Source of the DNA: Rhinopithecus roxellana
Lineage: Eukaryota > Chordata > Mammalia > Primates > Cercopithecidae
Assembly: GCF_007565055.1 (NCBI RefSeq)
Contig: NC_044556.1
Span: forward strand, 130,733,808 to 130,797,807
Length of the DNA stretch: 64,000 nucleotides
Reading direction: 5' to 3'
The stretch's first letter is position 1, and the number at the start of each line of letters is the position of its first letter. The notes beneath the pieces are model-generated. The model searched no databases and was not told the origin of the DNA. It worked only from the letters and a program-made list of their open reading frames with translations. Shown here one piece after another: positions 21,663 through 34,309 of this stretch. The position numbers and the translations under genes were made by a program.

Positions 21663-23640
21663 GGACTGAGAATTCAGTTAAGCTAATAATAGTATTCATC
21701 TTGGATTATCCTCAGGTATTTTTTGTTTGCTTTGTTTATTGTAACTTCAGTCTTAATAATAATTTTGATCTGTTGCTTTGCAAGAGTGAAAAAGAACTAG
21801 GATTACTAATGGTTCAGTTAAAAGTGGATCTAACTAGATAGATTTACTTAACAAAATAACTTTAAATAATGGTATACTTTGTGGTATATAAAGTGATTGA
21901 TTAGCTGAAAGAATTAGAAAATAAAAGGCCTTCAGCTATAAATAGCTAATTCTCTTGAAACTATCATCGGTATACAAAGTAGTGTTTTGTCATATTTGTT
22001 AAATGGAGAAGAGTGCTGGAAAAAAATCCCCTTCTTATTGTCCTTTAAGGGAATTCATTTCCAGATTTATATCCATATATATATGGATATATTCATTTAC
22101 ATATGTGCTAATTCCTGAAATTCATTGGTCTGAATAATTAGTCTACAGTCAAGAAGTCCTTTTTCAAATTGTCTTTCCTTGACTTTATAAAAGAAAGGTT
22201 TGTCTGTTACGCAATCCAAATTTTGCTATGATATGTTGTTACCATTCTGGACCCCAAACAAAGGAATTCTCTGAAATACTCAAATACTCATTATAGGTAT
22301 TAAGAAAGTGAGTAACAGGATAATAGATCCTTTAGAAGTTCAATTTATTTTTTGTTTTCACTGAAACTGAAAGAAGACTTAATTGTAAGCTTATTTATCA
22401 TTAAAATTAATTTTCAATAATAGATCATCATGTGACTTTTGGAAAATATGTAGGCATTCAAAGATTGACATTGCTGCAACAAACTTTCATTCTGATCTAC
22501 TTATTTATGTTAACAAGATTTTTTAGCATTTATGTCTGTAATATGAAAAATAGGAATAGAAATTCTTAATTGTGTCATTCTACAATATTTGTAATATTGT
22601 CGCAAATAATGTAATATGTATCATTTTAACAGTAATGTGACATTTATCAATGGATATCTGAAGTAATTAGGAGGAAAAAACTCTGTTCATTTAACTAAGA
22701 TTTATTTTCAAATTTCTAATAACATTTTGCTTTTTATGTTTAATATTTATCAAAGCTTAGTACATATATATGTTTCAATGCAGTGTGCTGTAACTGTAAT
22801 ATCTCAATCCAGAAGAAATTTTAACATTTAAAGGTTGGTGATTAGAAAGGGTTTTTATTTAAGATTTAATTCATATACATATTTAATGACTAGGAAGTAT
22901 AAAATGATCAATAATTGACTTCCAAACTTTAAAATATATTAGGATGAATCCTGTAATGTAGGTAGAGTGGAAGTTCAAGAAGAAAATTCAAGAAGAAAAT
23001 AGAATGGTGTGAATCTTCCAACTGTTAAAGAAGAGCTTCTTTATATATTTGGTAGTGAGCTAGCATCAAGTAATTATTGAATTATTGTGGCAGTTAATTT
23101 CCATTATACAATTAAAACAATGTCCTTGTATTTTAAAATGCAATTAATTACAGCATGCCAGAAATTACATTGTTTATAACTATTTAAATGTGTTCAAAAT
23201 CAGTTATCATGACTTAACAATTGCAAGATAGTTATTCAAAATTATTTTAGAAGTTACAAGAGCGAAAATCGTTTGAAAACCACTGTTACATACCTCCCAC
23301 TTTACTAATGAATTATACCCTTGCTTGAATTATTTATTGATATTTCATTTATTGTTGATCTTTACCTAGCAGATACTAGGTAAATACTCATTGTGATAAT
23401 AAATAGTTTGGATTGTATTATATCTAGTGCTAGTGAGATTGATTTTTTTCTCACTTACATGTCACTATTATAAGTGAAAAGACTTTTTTGTGTATGTTCT
23501 ACCAAGAATATTTTAAGGCCACATTTAGTTAAACCTCATCTGATAAAACCTAAAGATAGACTCAGATCAGAACATATTGTCTACGGACTACTTAAGCCTA
23601 GTTAGATTCAGAATCATTTTGCGGAAATAAGCAGTTTTAG
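21663..23640. other. Intron, AT-rich, nothing recognised
   Basis: About 2 kb of AT-rich sequence with a 24-bp perfect palindrome (22068-22091) and a 13-bp tandem copy (TTCAAGAAGAAAA, near 22974-22999). No gene or named repeat is supported. Confidence 0.45.
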
Positions 23641-24180
23641 TTAGAAATTTGCAATTAGGAAAAGACTTAGAGGTTACCTATTCAAATGCCCTTATTTTTC
23701 ATTGGGAAAACAGGCCCAGAGTGTTACTTGCTCAAGCTAATATAGGTAGTTGGCAACAGAACCATGTCCAGTCTGCACTAAAACCTACTGATTTTACCTC
23801 CAGAATATCTTTTGAATGTTTTCGCTTCTCTGTCTCCAGTGCCCTCACCCTAGTTGAGGCTGTTGTAATCTCTCCCTTGGTATGTACTGTACTATGTCTT
23901 ATTGGTCTCCCGACAACCTCATTTGGAAAGCATATTTGATCATGCTATTCCTTCTGCTTAAAATCCTTCAAAAATGGCTCATTGGTCTCAGGAAGAAGTC
24001 TAATCCTTTATCCCTTTGTATATTTGTATGATTATTTGATTAAAGTTTTTTTCCTCAGATAGACTGTAGACTGTAATCTCAAAGGGCAGAATTTATGTTT
24101 ATTTTGCTTATCACTGTATCCCTACCCCTGCCACATTGCCTGGTACATAGGAGGGACTTTATTCTTGTTGAATGAATGAC
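23641..24180 (+). repeat. L2 fossil, sense (with MIR-like start)
   Basis: Bases 23641-23780 resemble a decayed antisense MIR (AGGTTACC, AAACAGGCCCAGAG, GTTACTTGCTCAAG). From about 23790 an L2 is read in sense: CATGCTATTCCTTCTGCTTA, ATCACTGTATCCCTACC and a final TTGTTGAATGAATGA. Confidence 0.65.
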
Positions 24181-24589
24181 TCCTGATTTAGCTCCATTTC
24201 TACTACACCAATGATTTTAGAGTAACATTTTTATCTTTGAAATCTTTGCCATATGCTTTATATAATTCATCTACCCATCTGTTGATGTAATAGCATCTGG
24301 AAAAAAAGGATTTCAAGTTAGTTATTCTCAGTTTATAAATCACACTCTTAAAAAAACACACACCTTTTTTTTGGTACAAGCATGAAACAGTAGTGCTAAA
24401 TATTCTTTCTATATTTGATAGAGCCTGGTCATATATTTAATTTTTATTTATCTGCTCTCATAAGCAGGAGAAACTAAGAAATCATAGAAACTGTTGTGTA
24501 GGGAATATAATTAAAATGCAAAAGGTGGTGGTGATAGTAAGGTTAGTGCCTCTCAAACTGATATTCCACAGAATACTGTTTCAGGAGAT
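24181..24589. other. Intron, nothing recognised
   Basis: No supported repeat, gene or regulatory motif. Confidence 0.45.
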
Positions 24590-24903
24590 CTTTTTTTTAA
24601 TTTTAATTTTATGTTTTGAGACAGGGTCTTATTCTGTCACTCAGGCTAGTGTATAACATGATCACAGCTCACTGCATCCTTCATCTCCCAGGCTCAAGCG
24701 ATCCTCCCACCTCAGTCTCCCAAGTAGCCGGGACCACAGGCGCACACTACCACATCCAGCTAATTAAAAAAAATGTTTTTTTTATAGAGGCTGGGTCTCC
24801 CTAAGTTGTCCAGGCTGGTCTCCAACTCCTGGGCTCAAGCAGTTCTCCCACCTCAGTCTCCCGAAACGCTGAGATTACAGGCATGAGCCACCACGCCTGG
24901 CCT
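24590..24903 (-). mobile_element. Alu, antisense (AluJ-like)
   Basis: Begins ATGTTTTGAGACAGGGTCTT and ends CACCACGCCTGGCC at 24902. The linker carries a T-run near 24765-24783. Confidence 0.9.
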
Positions 24904-25088
24904 ATTCCTGCAGATTTTAATAGGTATTCTACAACCCTTTCTCCATCTTTCTGCCGTCATTCCCCCTCTACCACCAAGGATTGTATTCTTATAAATAACT
25001 TTGGGAAACACAATGTATTAGTTCCACTTTTCATAGAATAACAGTGTATATTAGCATATTAGCATAGTCAAGCTTTTTTTTGCCTTAA

Positions 25089-25348
25089 AGCAGAGTTTCT
25101 CAACCTTGATACTGTTGACATTTTGGACTGGATAATTCTGTGTTTGGAGCAGGCAGTGGGAAGGATTGCTGTCCTGGAAATTGTAGACTATTTAGCAGCA
25201 TCCTTGACCCCTACCCATTAGACTCTAGTAACACTAATATACTTGTGGTTGCCCAGCTGTGACAACCATAAGTATCTCCAGATATTGCCAAATGCCCCTT
25301 TGTTCCCTGGAAGCCAACCCACCCAAGAGTGAGAACTACCTTTAAAAA
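25089..25348 (-). mobile_element. MER5A (hAT-Charlie), antisense
   Basis: Contains CAGAGTTTCTCAACCTTG, TTGACATTTTGGACTGGAT, TTTAGCAGCATCCTTGACCC, GCTGTGACAACCATAAG and a GAGAACTACC end, in the order of antisense MER5A. Non-autonomous DNA transposon fossil. Confidence 0.85.
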
Positions 25349-25499
25349 ATCAGTTTGATCCTGCTTTATATTCATAATTCCCAGATTTATTTGAGGATAG
25401 AATACTTCTCCTTCTCCTTCATTTTCTCACCTAATTTCCTAGGAAATGCGATTTTAAAATTATCATTTAATAAAACAGAAACTAATTCTCCTATTTAGG
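25349..25499. other. Intron, nothing recognised
   Basis: Short AT-rich gap between MER5A and L2. Confidence 0.5.
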
Positions 25500-26042
25500 C
25501 TTCACCCTAAAACTCATCAGTATTTTCTATGGCACTTAGAATAAAGTTCAAACTTCGTAACATGGGCTTTGTGCATGAAAGGGCCTTTACCTGCCTCCGT
25601 AACCTCACCTCCTATCACCACCTAGTGGCAGTCACATAGTGAGCTTCTTTCAGTTCTTTAGGCATCTCAGTTTCTTTTCTAACATGCTGTTCCCTCTGTT
25701 GGGAATTATTTTGTCCTTGTTCTTTCTTATCCTTTAGGTTCAGTCTTAGATTAAATGTCATCTCTTAAAAAGAGATGTTTTCTGATCATTTTTTACCCTG
25801 CCAGAAAGGATAGCCATCCATCCCAGTTCTTACCCTCTGTCTCATCACCCTATTTGTTGTCTTCATTCACTTTTTATAGTTTATAATTCTTTGTTTACTT
25901 GTGTAGATTTCTTTCTGCCTCAGTCGCTAGAATGTAAACTGTATGAGGGCAGGAGCCACATTTATCTCATTCATCATATCCCTAGCATTTAATAGAGAGC
26001 CTAGCATCTAATAGGTACAATAATTATTTGTTGAATAAATAC
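25500..26042 (+). repeat. L2 fossil, sense
   Basis: L2 words in order: AAGTTCAAACTTCGTAACATG, GCTGTTCCCTCTGTTGGGAA, TAGAATGTAAACTGTATGAGG and ATTATTTGTTGAATAAAT at the 3' end. Confidence 0.8.
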
Positions 26043-26084
26043 ATTTTATTAATATAATTCACATATTATAAAATTCACTCTTTT

Positions 26085-26415
26085 AAAGTGTATAATTCAA
26101 GGCTGGGCGTGGTGGCTCATACCTGTAATCCCAGCACTTTGGGAGGCTGAGGTGGGTGGATCACCTGAAGTCAGGAGTTAGAGACCAGCCTGGCCAACAT
26201 GGTGAAACCTCATCTCCAGTAGAAATACGAAAATTGAGTGTGGTGGTGGGCACCTATAGTCCTACCTACTCAGGAGGCTGAGGCAGGACAATCACTTGAA
26301 CCCGGAAGGCAGAGGTTGGTGAGCCAAGATCACGCCATTCCACTACAGTCTCGGCAACAGAGCAAGACTTTGTCTCAAAAATAAATAAATAAATAAATAA
26401 AGTGTATAATTGAAG
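26085..26415 (+). mobile_element. Alu, sense, with TSD and (AAAT)n tail
   Basis: Sense Alu 26101-26376 followed by an (AAAT)n tail (to about 26399). AAAGTGTATAATTCAA before it and AAAGTGTATAATTGAA after it form a near-exact 16-bp TSD. Confidence 0.92.
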
Positions 26416-27153
26416 GGTTTCTAATATATTCACAAGTTTGTGCAGCCATCACCACTATCTAATTCAAGAACATTTTCATCACTCTCCACTCCTCCTTCCC
26501 CCAGCCCCTGCCTGCCAACCACCACTCTACTTTCTGTCTCTATGGATTTGTATATCCTGGACATTTCATATAAATGGATTCATACAACATGTGATCTTTA
26601 CTGTCTGGCTTCTTTCTCTTAGCATAATATATTCAGAGTTCATCCATGTCATAGCATGGAACCGTACATTATTCCTTTCTGTGGCTGAATTGTATTCAGT
26701 TGTATGGATATGCTACATTTTGTTTATCCACTTATCCATCGGGAGACATTTGGGTTGTTTCTAGTTTTTGATATTATAAATAATGCTGCTATGAACATTC
26801 ATATATGAGTTTTTCTGTGAACATATGTTTTTACTTCTCTTGGGTATGTACCTAGAAGTAGAATTGTTGAATCATATGGAAATCTGTTTTTAACTTGTTG
26901 AGGAACTACCGAACTGGTTTCCCAAGTAGCTGCATCATTTAACATTCTTACCAGTAATATATGAGGGTTCTAATTTCTGCATATTCTTACCAACCCTTAT
27001 TATTGCCTTTTTAAATTATAGCTATTCTAGTGGGTGTGAGATGGTATCTCATTGTCATTTGATTTGTATTTCACTAATGACTGATGTGTTGAAATATTTT
27101 CATGTACTTATTGGTCATTTGTGTGTCTTCTTTGGAGAAATGTCTATTCAGAT

Positions 27154-27491
27154 TCTTTGTCCTTTTTTTTTTTTTTTTTTTTTTTTTTTCTTTTTTTTTT
27201 GAGACGGAGTCTTGCTCTGTCACCCAGGCTGGAGTGCAGCGGCCGGATCTCAGCTCACTGCAAGCTCTGCCTCCCGGGTTTACGCCATTCTCCTGCCTCA
27301 GCTTCCCGAGTAGCTGGGACTACAGGCGCCCGCCACCTCGCCCAGCTAGTTTTTTTGTATTTTTAGTAGAGACGGGGTTTCACCGTGTTAGCTAGGATGG
27401 TCTCGATCTCCTGGCCTCGTGATCCGCCCGTCTCGGCCTCCCAAAGTGCTGGGATTACAGGCTTGAGCCACCGCGCCCGGCCTCTTTGTCC
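27154..27491 (-). mobile_element. AluYR-like young Alu, antisense, with 9-bp TSD
   Basis: T-run 27163-27189 then a nearly undegraded antisense Alu ending 27482. TCTTTGTCC is duplicated at 27154-27162 and 27483-27491. It has cercopithecid AluYR variants in antisense (GCGGCCGGATCTC, GGTTTACGCC, CAGGCTTGAGCC). Confidence 0.93.
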
Positions 27492-27960
27492 ATTTTAAAA
27501 AATTTGCTTATATGTCTTATTGTTGAGTTAGAGGAGTCTTTTTGGCATATTTTCTAAAAGAGATGAAAGAGTTGTAAGTCTTTTTATATTCTGGATACTA
27601 AACCCTTGTCAGATAGTTTTGATATGGGTTTGCAAATGTTTTCTCCCACTGTGTTTGTCTTTTACTTTTTTGATAGTGCCCTTTTAAGCAGAAAAGTTTT
27701 TAATTTTGATAAAGTTCAATCTATCAATTTTTTAATTTATTGCTTATGTGTTTGATGTCATATCTAAGAAACCATTATCCCATCTGAGATCAGGAAGATT
27801 TTTACCTGTGTTTTCTTCTAAGAGCTAATGTAGTTTTAGCTCTTACATTTAGATCTTTGATCACTTTTGACTTAATTTTTGTATCTGTGTGGGAGTCTAA
27901 CTTCATTCTTTTGCATGTGACTATCCAATTATTGGAGGGTTTTTTTTTTTTACTTTAATA

Positions 27961-28372
27961 ACGTATCATAATTTTCAAAAAATGTGAACATGGTTTCAAC
28001 ATTTACAATTTTAAAAATAGTGTGTGGAGCACATACTGTGTATCAGACATTATGTTGGGTATATATCATCTATACAGATTTTAAAAGACATAATCCCCGT
28101 CCTCAACGTCTCGCAGATCTGGAAATTAAGAAAATTGAGAATAGTAATAAAAACTTGAATGGAACATTGAACATATTTGATGGTGTTAATAGTGGTTTTA
28201 AAGAAATGTTTTTTGAGAAGATTGGCCTTTTATGTATTTAACCCAGAGACTGCATGAGAAAGTTTGATGACATTAATAGTATAAAAATAAAAATATTCCT
28301 GAATGTTGCTGTAAAAAGCACTTGATGGTGGCTGCTATGCAGTAGGAGTATTTTACCTTGATCGGTACTCTT
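27961..28372. other. Intron, nothing firm
   Basis: AT-rich. A short stretch near 28030-28110 resembles decayed L2/MIR-type sequence, but too weakly to call. Confidence 0.35.
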
Positions 28373-28485
28373 AAAGAATTATTTTCTTTTTGAGACAGTC
28401 TCTGACACCCAGGCTGGAGTGTGGTGGCATGATCTCAGCTCACTGCAACCTCCGCCTCCTAGGTTCAAGCAAAGAATCATTTTCT
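28373..28485 (-). mobile_element. 5'-truncated Alu fragment, antisense, with 15-bp TSD
   Basis: Only about 83 bp of Alu 3' sequence (28388-28470). Flanked by AAAGAATTATTTTCT and AAAGAATCATTTTCT (28373-28387, 28471-28485), one mismatch. A true 5'-truncated insertion rather than a remnant. Confidence 0.88.
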
Positions 28486-28861
28486 ATTAATGATTTGCGG
28501 GGTGGATGAGAAAGCAATTGTCTGTCATCCACAAATGCAAGCTGGAGATAAGACGATTATAGAGATGACAAAGAAATCAGTCTCTCTTTCTCTCTCTCTC
28601 AGTGTAACTGTGTGTCTCTATTTTAGTATAACTGACTGATTTAATATTTATTTAAGTCAGAGCAAGGGAATCTCTAAGACGGTGTTCTCTAAGTCGTTCT
28701 TTACCTGTTTTTAATTTTTTTCACTCGTTTGACTTCCTTTTTTCTGTTACTGCTAATCTTATCATTGTTAATGTATCTTACTAATATTTGTACTTACTTA
28801 TGCTAGCTCTCTCTGAACTAAGCTTAGTCTTTTGTGACTAATTATTGAATTCAGGACATGT
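28486..28861. other. Intron with short (TC)n
   Basis: A TC run lies at about 28578-28601. Otherwise nothing is recognised. Confidence 0.5.
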
Positions 28862-29299
28862 TTAGCCCATTGTTCAGACTGCCGTAGCATAATAGTACAG
28901 ACTGGGTGCCTTAAACAACAGAAATTTGTTTTCTCCTATTTCTGGAGGCTTGAAAGTCCATGATCAAGATGCAGGCAGAATTGGTTTCTAGTAAGGCCTC
29001 TTTTCCTCTTTGCAAGCATTTCCCCACACATGGCCTATCCTCTGTGTGTAATTGGAGTGAGGGAGGCAGAGGGAGAGAGAGAGCACGCACGTATGTGTTG
29101 GGCGGGGGCAGTGGGGGATCTCTAGTGTCTCTTTTTTTTATAGGAACACTAGTTTTGTGGGATTAAGGTTCCATTAACCTTAAGTCCTCGTTTAACCTTA
29201 ATTGCCTCTTTAAAGGCCATGTCTTCAAATACAAGTCACATTGTGGGGTTAGGGCTTCCACATATGATTTTGGGTGAGACACAGTTCACTCATAATACC
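28862..29299 (-). repeat. MLT1-type MaLR LTR, antisense
   Basis: TTTAGCCCATTGTTCAGACTGC start, GACTGGGTGCCTTAAACAAC, ATTTCTGGAGGCTTGAAAG, AATTGCCTCTTTAAAGGCC and GGGGTTAGGGCTTCCACATA in antisense MLT1 order. A GA-rich run (29065-29085) interrupts it. Confidence 0.8.
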
Positions 29300-29409
29300 C
29301 ATGTAGCTCTTAGTAGTCACTTTTATACAGTTAATATGTTTATATTCCCTATTTTATAAAATACAGTGATTTTTCTATAAAACTTATATTGATATTGGGG
29401 AGGGGAAAA

Positions 29410-29515
29410 CTCACGTCACGTAGGCTCTTTGTACCTCAGTTTTCTCATCTGTAAAATAAGAATATTGGGCTAGTTGATTTTTGAATGCTGAAATTCTCTA
29501 ATTCTCCAATTCAGA
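29410..29515 (+). repeat. MIR fragment, sense
   Basis: TGTACCTCAGTTTTCTCATC and TGTAAAATAAGAATATTGGG are the best-conserved MIR core words. Confidence 0.7.
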
Positions 29516-29675
29516 GTTACTGATTTCTAACATTATTCAGCAGGTACATTATTGGAAGCATCTTATAGTAGAAATTGATGTTCTGTACATTAGCATTCTG
29601 TAAGCTTCTCATAACTGAAGTGAAAGGCTTAATCATTCTGTATACCGCTATATTCTGGTATAGATAATCTATTTC

Positions 29676-29824
29676 CTGTGGTCCCAGCTACTAGGGAGGC
29701 TAAGGTGGGAGGCTCAATTGAGCCTGGGAGGTTGAGGCTGTAGTGAGCCATGAATGTGCCACTGCACTTCAGCCTGGGTGACACAGCGAGGCGCTGTCTC
29801 AAAACAAACAAACAAACGAAAAAA
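29676..29824 (+). mobile_element. Alu right-half fragment, sense
   Basis: Starts within the Alu at GTGGTCCCAGCTACTAGGG and ends GGCGCTGTCTC followed by (CAAA)n. The left monomer is absent. Confidence 0.88.
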
Positions 29825-29899
29825 CTCTATTCAACTAGCTATGCTGGGCTGATTAGTTTTTACTATGTATCGTTTAAAGGTCTGGATATGGTGTGTTTC

Positions 29900-31560
29900 C
29901 TTTTTTCTTCCAGTTAATAATATCCTTTATTTATACAGTATAATTTATTTATCCTTTATGAATACTTTTTCATTTTAGTGGGTTCAAACAATATAATAAT
30001 TGAAGATAGCAAAATGTGAGAATCCTTCTCATACCTACTCCCCTTTCAAAGTAGGTAACCACAACAGATTGTTATGCATCCTTGCAATCTTTCTATGAAT
30101 GTACATATGAATATTAACTTATGTACATATTTTCCATTAATGGGATTGTGCTATATATATTGTTATTTATTTTTTCCTCAACAGTGTTTCTTGATTTTTT
30201 ATACACACCAGGATGTATGTATATTATTTTTTAAATGCATAGTGTTATGTAATATCATAATTTACTTAACCACTCCCCTTTTGGACATCAATTTGTTTCT
30301 TTTTCACTATTAAAAACAGTGGTGAGGCAGGGCATGGTAGCTCACACCTGTAATCCCAGCACTTTGGGAGGTTGAGGCAGGTGGATCACCTGAGATCAGG
30401 AGTTTGAGGCCAGCCTGACCAACATGGTGAAACCCCATCTCTACTAAAAATACAAAAATTAGCTGGGCATGGTGGCGGGCACTTGTAATCCCAGCTACTT
30501 GGGAAGCTGAGACAGGAGAATCGCTTGAACCCGGGAAGTGTAGGTTGCAGTGAGCCAAGATCATGCCGTTTCACTCCAGCCTGTCTGTTTCAGTCCAGAC
30601 AGAGCAAGACTGTGTCTCAAAAAAAAAAAAAAAAAAAAAAAAAAAAGTGAATGAAGATCCTTGGAAATACATCCACTTGTAGAGATTCCTTTAGAATACA
30701 TTTCCTACATGAGGGATTAAACACTGAAAATTTTGATAGCTACTGCCAAATTGTCTTCCTAAAATTTACACTTCCATCAACAAGGAATGAGTGTGTTCAT
30801 TTATCCTTACCATTGCCAAATGATACCACTATTTTAAAACTCTTTCTAACCTGATGGTTGAAGAGCTGTATTTCCTTTTTTTAAAAAGTTGCACTTATAT
30901 GACATCTGGCATCCTTTCATTTGTTCATTGGCCATTTATATTTCTTTTTCTATGAATTGCTGTAATTAACCTACTTTTCTTACAGAATCAAATATCTTTT
31001 TAATATTGACTTGTAAGAATTTTAAAAAATTTATTTTGCATGTTATTTATTTTAAATGTTGTAGATATATATTTCTGCTGCTTCTCTTTTAACTTTGCTT
31101 GTGGTGTTTTGTGAAATGGAAATTTTTTATTTTGTGTAAGTGTCAGTCATTTCCTTTGTGGCTTCTGTGTTTTGTGTAATATTAAGAAGGCCTTCCCCAT
31201 GTGGAATTATTTAAATGTTCTATTTTTTATAGTGTTTTATATCATTTCTTGAACTCCGTTTTGAGTTTCTTCTAAAATTGATGGCTGGTTGACCCAGCCC
31301 TATTGATGTATAATTCATTCTTTTCTCACTAAGATTTGAAGCCTCCTTTATCGTAATCTAAATTTCTATATATATGAACATTTACCTCTGGACTCTTTGT
31401 TCTTTTTGCTGTGTTTTTCTTATTTATTTACTAAGAGTGTACTTTTAATTACAGTAGTTTACTGAGTCTTTTGATATCTGAGAAGGCAAAAACATTGTCC
31501 TTCATTTAACTTATTTTGCACACAATTCTTGCTGTTTTTATTTACATTTTTCTCCTTCTC
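29900..31560 (-). repeat. L1M 3' region, antisense, interrupted by Alu
   Basis: Decayed antisense L1 with TTTGGACATCAATTTGTTTC before the Alu. After it come ATTGTCTTCCTAAAATTTAC, TCATTTGTTCATTGGCC and a later CCTTCCCCATGTGGAATTA-type stretch. No coding frame survives. Confidence 0.65.
30322..30646 (+). mobile_element. Alu, sense
   Basis: Full-length sense Alu starting GAGGCAGGGCATGGTAGCTC, with a long A-tail (30619-30646). A TCTGTTTCAGTCCAGACAG stretch near the 3' end is a small local insertion. Confidence 0.92.
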
Positions 31561-31691
31561 TCTGTTAGTTTTTTTTTTTTTTTTCTTGGTCTGTGTGTGT
31601 GCATGTTACTGTAACCTTACTCTACCTTCTTCCAATTAGTGGCTATTTTATGTCTGAACTAGAAAACTAAACAAACTGGCGGTGTTTTAGG
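31561..31691. other. Intron, nothing recognised
   Basis: Short T-rich gap. Confidence 0.5.
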
Positions 31692-32036
31692 TAAAACAAT
31701 CTCTCTCTCTTCTTTTTTTCTTTTTCCTTTTGAGATGAAGTCTCTTGCTTTGTCACCCAGGCTGGAGTCCAGTGGTGGGATCTCAGCTCACTGCAACCTC
31801 CACCTCCTCCCAGGTTCAAGCAATTCTCCTGCCTCAGCCTCCCGAGTAGCTAGGATTACAGGCACGAGCCACCACGCCCAACTAATTTTTATATTTTTAG
31901 CAGAGACAGGACAGGGTTTCACCATGTTGGTCAGGCTGGTCTTGAACTTCTGACCTCAGGTGATCCCTCTGCCTCGGCCTCCCAAAGTGCTGGGATTACA
32001 GGCATGAGCCACCACACCTGGCCAGATAAAACAATC
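31692..32036 (-). mobile_element. Alu, antisense, with 11-bp TSD
   Basis: Antisense Alu after a TC/T-rich tail, ending GGCCAG at about 32025. TAAAACAATCT is duplicated at 31692-31702 and 32026-32036. Confidence 0.92.
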
Positions 32037-33840
32037 TTTAAAGCAAAGAAATAAATTCTTAGGAGACTGATTCATGGGTAGAATATTCATGCTTTAACAC
32101 ATGGAGTTTATGTATATTTTAGTTTCTCAGAGGCCTAGATTTTTTGTTTTTGAATTCTTGGTCATACTATAAATAGCTGATGTTGAATATACAACCTATG
32201 TGAACATTAATATATATTAAAAATTATTTTAAGAACAGAAGCTATGTTTAAATCATTTTGCTGAACAGTTGTATTTCTATTGCTTTATGTTAATAAAAGT
32301 TGTCTGTTAAGAGGAAAACACGGTAAATATGACCAACCAAGCCCATGTTTTACTTTTGGGTTTTCTTTCCTAACAATAGAGAATAAAATAAAAATAATTA
32401 GGTAATTAATTAGAATAAGCTGTTACTCTTATTTTAAATCAGCTATTCAGATGCTATTGTAAGAGCTGCATCTGTTACCATGGAGTTTCCTTAACTCAAA
32501 CTCAGCTTTAAAAAAAAAAAAAAGGGCAGGAAAAAAAGAAAGAAAGAAAAAGCTGTGACCTGCTTCATGCTTTGAAAAAAATAATTCCCAGTGACCTTGG
32601 GCAGCTGTAGCGCTTATTGTACCTAGATTGCAGAGTTTAAAGTGGCCATCCTGTTTTACCGCAGAATCAATACAACATCCTGCATTATCTGCTCAGGTCT
32701 AAAGCATATGAAATAGAGAAGCAGGTATGTTTAAATAAAAGTTTTGTGCAGTGCTATTCAAATAAAATGAATGGATTCAGCATGCTTTTTAGAAACTTAA
32801 GCTTTTGTTTTTCTTTAAAATGTCTCTGGTACTACAAATTATACCATGCCATAATATGAATTTATGCGTATGTGTATGTGTATCACATACTGCTTTTGGA
32901 CCATTTTCCTTATTCCTAGACAGGTGGATTATTTTAAGAGTTTCTGGGACTGCACTGAGTTTTGGGGGACCTGGGGCTCAGAAAGGAACCTATACTTTTT
33001 CTACACTTTTCAATCTTAGAGTACCTCAGAGATCCAGAAATAGGATAGTTCTATATTATTAGTATTATTAGCATCTAGAGAGTCAACATAGATCTCACTT
33101 GGCCAAGAAACTTACCCTATTAGGCTTGGGGTTCCTGAAGTTACATATATCTCTACATATGGGATTCAGTAGGTTGATAGGCTACATGACAAAACTGACA
33201 AAGTGAATCCAGCCTGCAGAAACATGTGTTGACTGGCCCACACAGTGTTTTTAAAATATCTGGATTTATAGCTTCTCCTGAAAAATGGAAAGATTTTACA
33301 AACTGGGCCGACATCACCACATGGCAGCAACTAGACAGACATATCCTTTCCAGCTTGTCAGAATCCCAACCACTCCTTCTCCTGAAGGTATCACTTTGTC
33401 ATTTCTCACCACGTTTGCACAATCATCTACTTGCTCAACACATTTATGTTACCTTCCCAGCTCCTGAAGGTTTGGAACTTGTAATTTACACTATTCAGTG
33501 CACACTTCTTTCTCTGTATGTGGTACAGTTATAGTAAAATAGATAGCTATTTAACATAGAATAAAATCAACTAGTGTTCCCCAGAAACATATTATACATT
33601 CATGTCTTCATACCTTTGCTTTACATTTTTTCCTTCCCTGAGGTATTTATTCTCTTGCTGAATGAATTCTACTCAGCTCAGCCCCTAGTACCTTGAATCT
33701 TCCTTGATCAATTCTGTCTACAGTTTTTTTTCTCTTCTATAGTCTTAGAACTTTATTTTCTCCCACATTATAAATTTATTACAGTAGAGCTTTAGGAAAG
33801 TCTCATTCACTTAAAGAAGACTTGTGTGTGGTCTTATGAA
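32037..33840. other. Intron, nothing recognised
   Basis: About 1.8 kb with an A-rich run near 32508-32551. Open frames here (for example 33226-33534, 102 codons) have no family resemblance, splice context or coding bias that I can support. Confidence 0.45.
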
Positions 33841-34145
33841 GAGGTTTTTTGTTTTGTTTTTGTTTCTGTTTTTTTGAAATGGGGTCTTGCTCTGTCACCC
33901 AGGCTGGAGTGCAGTAGTGCAATCTTGGCTCACTGCAGCCTCCACCTCCCTCAGCCTCCCAAGTAGGTGGGATTACAGGTGCCCACCACCACACGCAGCT
34001 AAGTTTTGTATTTTTAGTAGAGACGGGGTTTCACCATGTTGGCCAGTCTGGTCTTGAACTCCTGACGTCAAGTGATCTGCCCGCCTTGGCCTCCGGAAGT
34101 ACTGGGATTACAGGCATGAGCCACTGCACCCGGCCTGAAGAGGCC
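33841..34145 (-). mobile_element. Alu, antisense, just upstream of an XPR1 exon
   Basis: Antisense Alu (about 33852-34136) with TGAAGAGG on both sides (33837-33844 and 34136-34143). Its end is about 170 bp from the exon acceptor at 34309. Confidence 0.9.
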
Positions 34146-34309
34146 TTTGATTAGTCTTTTCTTAATATGGTTCACAATTCATTTTTTCAGAGAAATACAT
34201 ATAAAGTTGTCATTTTAAAAACTCAAAAAGTAATCTTAGTTTTTGTTTCCTTAGTTTTCTCAGTTGGCCTTTGGGCATTAAATTTAAATATCGTTTTCCT
34301 GTCTTTCAG

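Larger units (their letters stand above)
26045..27960 (-). repeat. L1M 3' region, antisense, interrupted by two Alus
   Basis: Antisense L1M: AAATTCACTCTTTTAAAGTG near 26071, then ATCACCACTATCTAATTC, CATTCTTACCAGTAATATATG, GTGGGTGTGAGATGGTATCT at about 27031, and ORF2 sequence to about 27960. A sense Alu (26101-26388) and an antisense AluYR (27163-27482) are inserted. Confidence 0.85.

Noticed and set aside
22068..22091. 24-bp perfect palindrome
   Set aside because: Mostly AT alternation around TATCC/GGATA; expected by chance in such AT-rich sequence, so not raised as a finding.
33226..33534. 102-codon frame in unnamed intron sequence
   Set aside because: No family resemblance, no splice signals, ordinary composition. 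An open frame of this length is expected by chance in 64 kb.
1..34309. Search for the earlier XPR1 exon(s) encoding residues 1-40
   Set aside because: No stretch with the expected peptide and splice borders was found, so these exons are taken to lie upstream.
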